Shown in pieces: positions 1-6,493 of a stretch of 15,556 bases of DNA. Position 1 is the stretch's first letter. Each line of letters starts with the position of its first letter. This DNA is from an uncultured Lachnospiraceae bacterium (GTDB taxonomy: Bacteria > Bacillota > Clostridia > Lachnospirales > Lachnospiraceae). The stretch is taken from NCBI GenBank assembly GCA_910577445.1, contig CAJTMZ010000058.1, forward strand, positions 3,547 to 19,102, in the 5' to 3' direction. The notes below the pieces were generated by a model. That model searched no databases and was not told where the DNA came from. It saw nothing but the letters and a program-made list of their open reading frames with translations. The translations under genes and the position numbers were made by a program.

Positions 1-166
1 TTACACCTTTCTCCTGTGCATCCGGCAGACAGCGGATAAAACCGCGAAAGGCATTTGGAAATATAACCTCCTGCCCTGCCTTTGACGCACCGTTGGCAAA
101 GCGGCCGCATAAAACCTCCGAATTACCGTCTTTTCCAAGGCTTGAGCTGATAATCAGGACTTTCAT
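1..166 (-). CDS. Flavodoxin-fold NAD(P)H-dependent FMN reductase-like protein, N-terminal fragment
   Basis: Only the first 55 codons are inside the window; the frame is still open at base 1 (an apparent TTA at bases 1-3 is out of frame). The protein opens with MKVLIISSSLGKDGNSE, a beta strand followed by a loop that resembles the FMN-phosphate loop (GSPRKxGNT) of the NADPH-dependent FMN reductase family, and continues with a helix of the form xFAxGAxKAGQEV typical of that family. The Cys cluster often found next in ferredoxin-like members (CxxCxxC) is not evident here; one Cys is visible around residue 48. ATG at 166 is preceded by AAGGAG with a 6-base spacer, and by a clear sigma-A promoter, so it is transcribed separately from the ROK gene upstream. 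Such proteins usually reduce flavins, quinones or iron chelates in the cytosol; the substrate here cannot be told from the fragment. Family call fairly likely, function open. Confidence 0.6.
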   Translation of the reverse strand, partial: MKVLIISSSLGKDGNSEVLCGRFANGASKAGQEVIFPNAFRGFIRCLPDAQEKGV

Positions 167-198
167 AGGACTCCTTCTTTTTCTTCCGTTCTGCCTTT

Positions 199-227
199 AT
201 TATAAAAAAGCCACATCCGGGAATCAA
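199..227 (-). promoter_or_regulatory. Sigma-A promoter of the flavodoxin-like gene
   Basis: On the minus strand there is a TTGATT -35 box (222-227), a 17-base spacer and a perfect TATAAT -10 box (199-204). Transcription would start near 190, giving a leader of about 25 bases before the ATG at 166 with its AAGGAG ribosome binding site. It lies directly after the terminator of the ROK gene, which supports an independent transcription unit. Confidence 0.75.
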
Positions 228-265
228 TTTGACTTTCCGGGCAATATCATAAGAAAAACTTATAC

Positions 266-300
266 AAAAAAGGGGCTATCTATTTCCCGATAACCCCCTT
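266..300 (-). terminator. Rho-independent terminator after the ROK regulator gene
   Basis: On the minus strand a stem is formed by AAGGGGGTTATC (289-300) and GATAGCCCCTT (270-280), with one bulged G, one G-U pair and an 8-base loop, followed by a run of six T (266-271). It lies about 35 bases below the ROK stop codon and above the promoter of the next gene, so it probably ends the long minus-strand operon. Confidence 0.8.
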
Positions 301-334
301 ACGAAACTTCTTCATCCAACTGTCATTCTTCCTT

Positions 335-1465
335 TTATATCTGGCTCACAAACGTCTCTATCACTTTCAGCGCCGCCCCAAGTGCAGCCGCCGCCACCTT
401 ATAATTACAGGCTTTCACACAGGATTCCTTTTCCTCAAAAGTATTCCTTGCCGCCACCTTCTCCCGGATATCCCGAAGGTGTGCCGCACCCATGCAGCTT
501 CCCACATAGCCTCCTATAATAATATCGCAGTCCAGAACCATATGGATATTGTTCACCGCTATGGCCAGATAATCCGTATAGGAATCCCATATCCCGGCCG
601 CCCTTTCGTCCCCTTTTTCCAGGAGACTGAAAAACTGCTCCAGTTTTCCGTCCGCCGCGTCGGACAGCCTCCACGCGGCGCAATAAGCGTCCAGACAGCC
701 TCTTTTTCCGCAATAACAGCTTTCCCCGTCCATAACAACCGTCATATGGCCGGCCTCGCCGCACCGGAAATTCCGGCCCTGTATCAGCTCGTTTCCGTCA
801 AAAATCGCCCCGCCCACCGTGTTGCTTAAAGAGAGATAAAAAAAATGCTCCTCCCCGTCTCCGTGGAAGCCCTCCGCATAAGCCCCCGCATTGGCGTCGT
901 TGAGAAAAAAGCACGGATAAGGAAAAAAGGCGCTTACAGAAGCGAAGGGCAGGTTCTTCACGCCCAGTATATGGGAATAGGTTATCAGTTCCTTTTCCAA
1001 ATCTATAATTCCCGGAAAGGATATACCCACCCCTAAAATCTTATCTCTGTCAGCGCCGCATTCGTCCAGAAAAAGTTCCAGTCTTTCGCTGACTTTCCGG
1101 CAGTACGCCTCTTCCGAAGCATAGGGCTGGCAGATACGCTCATATTTCAGGATTTCGCCCCCAATATTAGTCAGCGCCAGAGTGATATGGTTTTTGGTAA
1201 TATCCAGTCCCACCGCCAGTCTGGCGTTTACCGCCGCAGATAACGCTTTCGCCCTTCTCCCGCCGGTTGACTTTAGCTCCCCCATCTCCTCAAGCAGACC
1301 CTCAGCGATTAATTCCTTTGTAATCTGCGTCGCCGTGGGAAGGCTGATTTTCATATTATAGGAAATATCGGGATTTGATACCGTTCCGCGCTTACAGATA
1401 TAGCGGAATACCTCGTTCCTGTTTTTTTTCTTTACTTCTATATTCGTGATTTTCTTCTTATCCAT
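335..1465 (-). CDS. ROK-family transcriptional regulator (NagC/XylR type)
   Basis: 376 aa, normal length for a ROK repressor. Residues about 10-75 form a winged helix-turn-helix ending in the wing STGGRRAK (66-73), and residues 82-370 form the ROK sugar-kinase-like fold. Visible ROK features are GVGISFPG (145-152), the ND pair (189-190) that is the catalytic Asp in ROK kinases, and the zinc-binding signature with H240, C250, C252 and C257. The first phosphate-binding loop (normally DIGGTK) reads LDITKNHI, and the GTGVGGG-like segment reads NTVGGA, so a sugar kinase activity is unlikely. Inferred role: a DNA-binding repressor released or activated by a sugar or sugar phosphate; the ligand is unknown and no sugar genes are adjacent. 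It starts 32 bases below rsgA with no visible promoter between, and its ribosome binding site is weak, so it may be expressed by read-through. It is followed by a good terminator. Confidence 0.9.
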   Translation of the reverse strand: MDKKKITNIEVKKKNRNEVFRYICKRGTVSNPDISYNMKISLPTATQITKELIAEGLLEEMGELKSTGGRRAKALSAAVNARLAVGLDITKNHITLALTNIGGEILKYERICQPYASEEAYCRKVSERLELFLDECGADRDKILGVGISFPGIIDLEKELITYSHILGVKNLPFASVSAFFPYPCFFLNDANAGAYAEGFHGDGEEHFFYLSLSNTVGGAIFDGNELIQGRNFRCGEAGHMTVVMDGESCYCGKRGCLDAYCAAWRLSDAADGKLEQFFSLLEKGDERAAGIWDSYTDYLAIAVNNIHMVLDCDIIIGGYVGSCMGAAHLRDIREKVAARNTFEEKESCVKACNYKVAAAALGAALKVIETFVSQI

Positions 1466-1497
1466 ATCCGCTGCCCATACTTTATTAATGTGTCGCT

Positions 1498-2373
1498 TTA
1501 ATACTTTTTCCTGCCCCTTAGTTCCTCAAAAAGCATCCTGTAGTTTTCATAACGGACCTTACTGATTTTGCCGGAGGCAAGCGCCTCCTTCACGCCGCAG
1601 TCGGGCTCGTTTATATGTACGCAGCCGCCAAAACGGCAGTTTTCTTCATATGCTCCAAATTCGGGATAAAACGCTTTCAGCTCCTCTTTCTCCGTCACGG
1701 CAAGCTCTAAGGAGGTAAATCCGGGCGTATCCATTAAAAAAGTATCTTCCGAAAGGGCGAAAAGCTCCGCGTGTCTTGTGGTATGTTTTCCTCTCTGGGT
1801 TTTTCGGCTGATTTCCCCGGTTTCCATGCCGGCGTCCGGGGCGAGATAATTGACAATGGTTGACTTGCCCACGCCGCTGGGCCCCGCCAGAACAGTGGTT
1901 TTTCCCGAAAGGCATTCCCGGATACCGGAAATCCCCCATCCTTCCTTTCCGCTGGCAAACAGCACCCGGCACCCGCTTCCCCGGTAATTCCCGGCAAGGC
2001 GCTCCCGCTCGTCCCCGTCTGCAAGCTCCGCTTTATTGAAGCAGATAATAATCGGAAGGTTCTGCTTTTCCATGGCAATCAAAAAGCGGTCAAGCAGATT
2101 AAAGTTTGGCTCCGGTCTGGTAACCGCAAAGATGACCAGCGCCTGGTCAATATTGGCCGACGCTGGTCTGATTAAGGCGTTGCTCCGCTGCAGGATTCGG
2201 ACAATATTCCCTTCCCTGTCCGCTTCATTCGTAATTTCAACCTCAACATTATCGCCCACAAGGGGTTTAATTCCGTCTTTTCTGAAAATTCCCTTTGCCT
2301 TGCATTCCACCAGCCCGTGTTCGGTGTATACATAGTAAAAGCCTGCGATTCCTTTTATGATTTTTCCCCGCAT
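1498..2373 (-). CDS. rsgA: Small-subunit ribosome assembly GTPase RsgA (YloQ/CpgA/EngC)
   Basis: 291 aa, full length. RsgA is a circularly permuted GTPase that acts late in 30S subunit maturation. The order seen is: N-terminal OB-fold (about 1-65), G4 region NKAEL (113-117), P-loop GPSGVGKST (164-172), a GKHTTRH switch segment (195-201), G3 DTPGF (215-219), then the zinc knuckle with C246, C251, H253 and C259 in the family pattern CRFxxCxH-x5-C. The G4 motif is NKAE instead of the usual NKxD. ATG at 2373 has GGAG four bases upstream, and this ribosome binding site overlaps the TAG stop of prkC (TAGGAG), which suggests translational coupling. In B. subtilis the homologue CpgA is a substrate of PrkC and of its phosphatase, which fits this neighbourhood; that the same holds here is an inference. 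Confidence 0.97.
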   Translation of the reverse strand: MRGKIIKGIAGFYYVYTEHGLVECKAKGIFRKDGIKPLVGDNVEVEITNEADREGNIVRILQRSNALIRPASANIDQALVIFAVTRPEPNFNLLDRFLIAMEKQNLPIIICFNKAELADGDERERLAGNYRGSGCRVLFASGKEGWGISGIRECLSGKTTVLAGPSGVGKSTIVNYLAPDAGMETGEISRKTQRGKHTTRHAELFALSEDTFLMDTPGFTSLELAVTEKEELKAFYPEFGAYEENCRFGGCVHINEPDCGVKEALASGKISKVRYENYRMLFEELRGRKKY

Positions 2374-2380
2374 TGCGCTC

Positions 2381-4576
2381 CTACCCTTCCATAAACTGTA
2401 CGGCCCGCTTAAATTCCTTCGTCTCCGTGGTGCCTTCCGTGGTGGTCACGGAGCCGTCCTCGTGGGTGATGCTGGAGCCCTCGGTGACGTTCACATACTG
2501 GAATAAAATATAGCCGGTACTGCTCTTGATTCCGCTGATTCCGGGATTGGGAATAGGAAAAGAGCTGGACTGGGTGCTGTAAAGCTGGGTGCCGTCGTCC
2601 GCCATCAGGGTAACGGTCACCATGGTTCCCGAACGGTAATTGGGGTCTTCCTGGGCGGTAGGCGCGGCAATGTTATCTATAAACTGATAGGTGGCTTCCT
2701 CGGGTCCGATGCTGATGTTCACGTCTACCACCGTCCCGGCGTCCACATAGGTTCCCACAGAATAACTCTGATAGCAAATCAGCCCTGCCATGGCCGGGTC
2801 GCTGTGATGGACTTCCGTCACCTTGCCCATCTGGAGTCCGGCTTCCACCAGTATCGCCATTCCCTCCGATTCGTCCCTTCCGATAGTGTCAGGCACCGAA
2901 ACCTTACTGATTTCCGGTCCCTGGCTGATGCGGATGGTAACCGCCGTCCCGCTTGGCACCTTAGAGCCGGCCTCCGGTGACTGGGTCACTACGTTTCCTT
3001 CCTTAATATAGGGGTCATGGCCTTCCGTTTTGTTGACGGGAAATCCGCCTTTTCCCAGAGTCGCCACCGCTTCCGCCTCGGTAACGCCCACCACGTCGGG
3101 CACTTCCACGCCTTTGCTTCCCGCGCTCACCGTCAGAATCACGTTGGAGCCTTCTTCTATCATTTCCCCGGCGGCGACGCTGCAATCCATAACGATTCCC
3201 TGTTCGTATTCCGCGCTTTCCTTATATTCGATTTCGGGCGTAAGCCCCAGCTCCAAAAGGGCCACCTTGACCTCGTCCTCGCCTTTTCCGATTACTTCCG
3301 TCATCTGAACCTTTTCTTTGGGCGTTTCATCCTCCGCGGCTTCCTCTTCCTTCTGGCCGAAAATACCCGTGTCAAAAATCCCGAAAGCTCTTCCCACCAG
3401 GAAAAGCACGATGCATCCGATGAGAACGGCCGCCACCACCGCCAGAATCGTGGTTATGCGCTCCATTTTAGGGTCGTAATCTTCCTCCTCGTCTTCGTCC
3501 TCCTCCTCATAATCGTACTCATATTCGATTTCGTCGGGGTATTCCTCCTCGTCCTCTTCTTCCTCCGGCACATACCTTTTCTTTTTTACATTCTTATTCG
3601 CGCTCTTTTTCACATCGGCTTCCCGGCGCAGGTGCATGGCTTCCTCAAGCCCGTCCCTGTTGACCGACTCTCTCTTTATTTTCTGCCGCTCGCCGCTGCT
3701 TATCATTTTCGTGGAACCGTCCTCGTCGGGGTCCACCATCTTCACAAAGTCCTCGTCGGGCGTCATAAGGGAACGCTTTAAATCCGTAATCAGCTCTCCC
3801 ATGGACTGGTATCTTCTGTCCGGGCTTTTCTGGCAGCACTTGAAAACAATCTGCTCCACGCTCACGGGAATCTCTGAAACATAATCCCTGGGCGAGGACA
3901 TCTCCTCCTGAATATGCTTGATGGCAATTGCCACCGTGGTTTCCCCGTTAAAGGGCACCCGTCCTGTCAGCATTTCAAACATGGTGATTCCAAGGGAATA
4001 CACGTCGCTCTTTTCATCGGAATAGCCTCCCCTTGCCTGTTCCGGGGAAGTATAGTGAACCGAGCCCATCACGTTGGAGGTAATGGTGTTGCTGGTCGCC
4101 GCCTTGGCGATACCGAAATCCGTAACCTTTACCTTTCCCTCCTTTGAAATAATGATGTTCTGCGGCTTGATGTCTCTGTGGATAATGTGGTTATTGTGGG
4201 CGGCCTCAATGCCCATGCTGACCTGAATGGCAATGCTGACGGCCTCCTTCACCGAAAGCCTTGCCTTTTTTTCGATGTATTTTTTCAGGGTAATTCCTTC
4301 CACCAGCTCCATTACAATATAGTAAACGCCGTTTTCCTCCCCCACATCGTACACGTTTACGATATTCGGATGGGCAAGGCCGGCCGCTGCCTGGGCTTCC
4401 ACTCTGAATTTGGATACAAAATTGGCGTTTTCACTGAACTCCTGTTTGAGAACCTTCACGGCCACCATACGGTTTAATTTGTGGTCCTTCGCCTTATAAA
4501 CGTCGGACATGCCGCCCGTTCCGATTCTCTCCAATATTTCGTATCTGTCTCCGACTATCATTCCAATCTTAACCAT
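2381..4576 (-). CDS. prkC: PASTA-domain Ser/Thr protein kinase PrkC/Stk1
   Basis: 731 aa from the chosen start. A membrane kinase that senses cell-wall fragments outside and phosphorylates division, wall and translation proteins inside. Numbered from this start: kinase domain about 8-268 with the Gly loop GTGGMSDV (19-26), Lys41, HRDIKPQN (133-140, catalytic Asp135), DFG (153-155), a Thr/Ser-rich activation loop and SPEQ (177-180). A charged linker follows, with an extreme Glu/Asp/Tyr tract (about 337-369), then one membrane helix (about 374-396) and three PASTA repeats (about 422-486, 489-553, 557-624). A C-terminal extension of about 105 residues after the last PASTA repeat has no motif I recognise. 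An upstream in-frame ATG exists at 4588, but the ATG at 4576 is preceded by GGAG six bases away and gives the family-like start MVKIGMIVGDRYE. It is paired with stp upstream and overlaps the rsgA ribosome binding site downstream. Confidence 0.97.
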   Translation of the reverse strand: MVKIGMIVGDRYEILERIGTGGMSDVYKAKDHKLNRMVAVKVLKQEFSENANFVSKFRVEAQAAAGLAHPNIVNVYDVGEENGVYYIVMELVEGITLKKYIEKKARLSVKEAVSIAIQVSMGIEAAHNNHIIHRDIKPQNIIISKEGKVKVTDFGIAKAATSNTITSNVMGSVHYTSPEQARGGYSDEKSDVYSLGITMFEMLTGRVPFNGETTVAIAIKHIQEEMSSPRDYVSEIPVSVEQIVFKCCQKSPDRRYQSMGELITDLKRSLMTPDEDFVKMVDPDEDGSTKMISSGERQKIKRESVNRDGLEEAMHLRREADVKKSANKNVKKKRYVPEEEEDEEEYPDEIEYEYDYEEEDEDEEEDYDPKMERITTILAVVAAVLIGCIVLFLVGRAFGIFDTGIFGQKEEEAAEDETPKEKVQMTEVIGKGEDEVKVALLELGLTPEIEYKESAEYEQGIVMDCSVAAGEMIEEGSNVILTVSAGSKGVEVPDVVGVTEAEAVATLGKGGFPVNKTEGHDPYIKEGNVVTQSPEAGSKVPSGTAVTIRISQGPEISKVSVPDTIGRDESEGMAILVEAGLQMGKVTEVHHSDPAMAGLICYQSYSVGTYVDAGTVVDVNISIGPEEATYQFIDNIAAPTAQEDPNYRSGTMVTVTLMADDGTQLYSTQSSSFPIPNPGISGIKSSTGYILFQYVNVTEGSSITHEDGSVTTTEGTTETKEFKRAVQFMEG

Positions 4577-4582
4577 ATTAAT

Positions 4583-4586
4583 CTCC
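4583..4586 (-). promoter_or_regulatory. Ribosome binding site deciding the prkC start
   Basis: GGAG on the minus strand lies six bases before the ATG at 4576. It sits inside the codons of the upstream ATG (4588), which itself has only an AGAGG at a distance of 8 bases, partly inside a small hairpin. This favours the downstream start. Confidence 0.55.
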
Positions 4587-4693
4587 ATACTGCCGGCCTC
4601 TGTAAAAGCGCCGGTATATTTCTATCTATAAGATGCGCCAGCCTTTTCGCCGCGCAGTCTGCTGTCTTCATAAAATCCGTTTCCGGCTGTCCG

Positions 4694-5428
4694 CTATTCC
4701 TTTGCAAACAAATCAATCAATATCACCGCTATGTTGTCTTTTCCGCCGTTATCATTGGCCGCCGCGACCAGCTTCCCGGCCTTTTCCTCAAGGGACGCGC
4801 GTTCCCTTAAAATTCTGCCTATCTCCTTATCCTCCAGCATGTTGGTCAGCCCGTCGGAACAGATAAGCACAATATCCCCGGCTTTCAGCTCCTCGCTGAA
4901 AAAGTCAATTTCCAGCGTATCAAGTGCCCCCACCGCCCGGGTTATGATGTTTTTGTCCGGGTGAGTCCTCGCCGCTTCCCGGTCAATTCCTCCCACCCGC
5001 ACCATTTCCTCCACCAGAGAATGGTCTCTGGTTATCTGCCGGACTTCCTCGTTTACGATATAAAGCCTGCTGTCTCCCACATTGGCGACCTGAAGATAGT
5101 GCCCCAGACAGGTGGCAGCCACCACCGTGGTTCCCATACCGTAAAGGCTCCTGTCCTCCTTGGCCCGCCGCCTGATTTGGTCGTTGGCCAGACGGATGGC
5201 TTTCCCCAGAATACGCACCGGGTTTTTCTCAAAGCTGCCTCTGATTTCCCTCACAATGGTTTCCACCGCGCATTTGGACGCATAGTCCCCTGCGTTATGT
5301 CCCCCCATACCGTCGGCTACGATAAAAATGTTAGGAAGATTGCCGACAGGTTTTTCCGACGCATATGCCACATCCTGATTCAGTTTTCGCTTTTTTCCTA
5401 TATCTGTTACAGAAAAGGATTGCAACAC
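4694..5428 (-). CDS. stp: PP2C-type Ser/Thr phosphatase Stp/PrpC
   Basis: 244 aa, the usual length of the small bacterial PP2C phosphatases that reverse PrkC phosphorylation. Metal-binding motifs are present in order: R14-x2-N17-Q-D19 near the N-terminus, DGMGGH (39-44), GDSR (118-121), SDGL (191-194, Asp192) and GGKDN (228-232, Asp231). These hold the two or three Mn/Mg ions of the active site. It acts in the cytosol. The start is GTG at 5428 with a full AGGAGG seven bases upstream; that site overlaps the TAG stop of rlmN. The gene is followed after 105-117 bases by prkC, the standard phosphatase-kinase pair. Confidence 0.97.
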   Translation of the reverse strand: MLQSFSVTDIGKKRKLNQDVAYASEKPVGNLPNIFIVADGMGGHNAGDYASKCAVETIVREIRGSFEKNPVRILGKAIRLANDQIRRRAKEDRSLYGMGTTVVAATCLGHYLQVANVGDSRLYIVNEEVRQITRDHSLVEEMVRVGGIDREAARTHPDKNIITRAVGALDTLEIDFFSEELKAGDIVLICSDGLTNMLEDKEIGRILRERASLEEKAGKLVAAANDNGGKDNIAVILIDLFAKE

Positions 5429-5435
5429 GGTTTTT

Positions 5436-5441
5436 CCTCCT
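5436..5441 (-). promoter_or_regulatory. Ribosome binding site for the GTG start of stp
   Basis: A perfect AGGAGG on the minus strand, seven bases before the GTG at 5428, shares bases with the TAG stop codon of rlmN (5440-5442). It supports the GTG start and coupling of stp translation to rlmN. Confidence 0.75.
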
Positions 5442-6477
5442 ACCCCAGGTATAACTTGTTTTGTCTTCGCCTAAGCTGTCCACAGGCACCGTCAATATCT
5501 CTTCCCATTTCTCTTCTAATAGTAACATTTATTCCATTTTTTTCAAGTTTATTTTTAAAGGCCGCCACTTTCGCCGTATCGGGCTGTACAAAATCCCGCT
5601 CGTTTACCGGATTTACCGGTATCAGGTTCACATGGCAGTTCATATGTTTTATAAGTCCCGCCAACGCCTCCGCGTCCTCTTCCCCGTCGTTAAATCCTCT
5701 TATCAGAGAATACTCAAAGGTAATCCTTCTTCCCGTCTTTTCAAAATAAAAGGCGCAGGCGTCCATCAGTTCCGCAATCGTGTATTTGTTCGCAACGGGC
5801 ATCAGTTTTTTTCTTTTTTCGTCAAAGGCCCCGTGAAGCGAGAGGGCAAGGGTAATCTGCAGATTTTCATCCGCCAGCCTCCGCATTTTTTCTGTCAGCC
5901 CGCAGGTGGAAACCGTAATGCTGCGCTGGCTGATATGTAAACCGTTTTCGTCTGTAAGGAGCGTTAAAAACCGCATAAGATTCTCGTAATTGTCAAGGGG
6001 CTCCCCGCAGCCCATAACCACCACGTTGGAAACCCGCTCCCCGGTAAGCAGCGTGATGGCGTAAATCTGGTCCAGCATCTCCGAGGGCGTAAGGTTCCGC
6101 TCCAGCCCGCCTATGGTGGAGGCGCAGAAAGCGCATCCCATGCGGCATCCCGCCTGAGAGGAAATACATACGCTGTTCCCGTGCTTATACTTCATCCACA
6201 CGCTTTCTATCAGCTTCCCGTCCGCTAATTCAAAGAGGTACTTTTTCGTCCCGTCAAGGGCGGACTTTTGCACCCTGACCGTTTTCAGCGCCGTGTATGC
6301 AAAACGCGAGCCGCACTTTTCCCGAAAAGCCAGGGACAGGTTCGTCATCTCGTCAAAGCTCCGGGCCAGCTTTACATGCATCCACTGATACAACTGCCCG
6401 GCCCGGAACGGCTTCTCTCCCATAGCCGCCACTTCCGCTTTCAGTTCTTCCAAAGTCATCGATTTGATATCCAGCAT
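5440..6477 (-). CDS. rlmN: Dual-specificity rRNA/tRNA adenine-C2 methyltransferase RlmN (radical SAM)
   Basis: 345 aa, full length. RlmN makes 2-methyladenosine at position 2503 of 23S rRNA and in some tRNAs. The radical-SAM cluster motif is CRMGCAFC (C111, C115, C118). The first methyl-carrier Cys is C104 in CISSQ, and the second catalytic Cys is C332 in GACGQL, so both mechanistic Cys residues are intact. GEP (158-160) binds SAM. Residues 1-90 form the accessory RNA-binding domain. ATG at 6477 is 16 bases below the rsmB stop; the ribosome binding site is modest (GCAGG). A second Met at residue 7 (MTLEELKAEV) is a possible alternative start. It neighbours rsmB, giving two ribosome-modifying enzymes side by side. 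Confidence 0.97.
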   Translation of the reverse strand: MLDIKSMTLEELKAEVAAMGEKPFRAGQLYQWMHVKLARSFDEMTNLSLAFREKCGSRFAYTALKTVRVQKSALDGTKKYLFELADGKLIESVWMKYKHGNSVCISSQAGCRMGCAFCASTIGGLERNLTPSEMLDQIYAITLLTGERVSNVVVMGCGEPLDNYENLMRFLTLLTDENGLHISQRSITVSTCGLTEKMRRLADENLQITLALSLHGAFDEKRKKLMPVANKYTIAELMDACAFYFEKTGRRITFEYSLIRGFNDGEEDAEALAGLIKHMNCHVNLIPVNPVNERDFVQPDTAKVAAFKNKLEKNGINVTIRREMGRDIDGACGQLRRRQNKLYLG

Positions 6478-6493
6478 TTTCCTGCCTGCTTTC

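Noticed and set aside
1..3. TTA at the left edge as the stop codon of the flavodoxin-like gene
   Set aside because: Counting from the ATG at 166 the triplet is out of frame; the gene continues beyond the window.
335..1465. ROK protein as a functional sugar kinase (glucokinase)
   Set aside because: It has an N-terminal winged helix and lacks the DIGGTK phosphate loop and GTGxGGG segment needed for ATP-dependent sugar phosphorylation.
3017..3781. Plus-strand open frame of 254 codons opposite prkC
   Set aside because: Its odd runs (FFLLVLFFLRH type) are the reverse reading of the acidic tract in PrkC; shadow frame.
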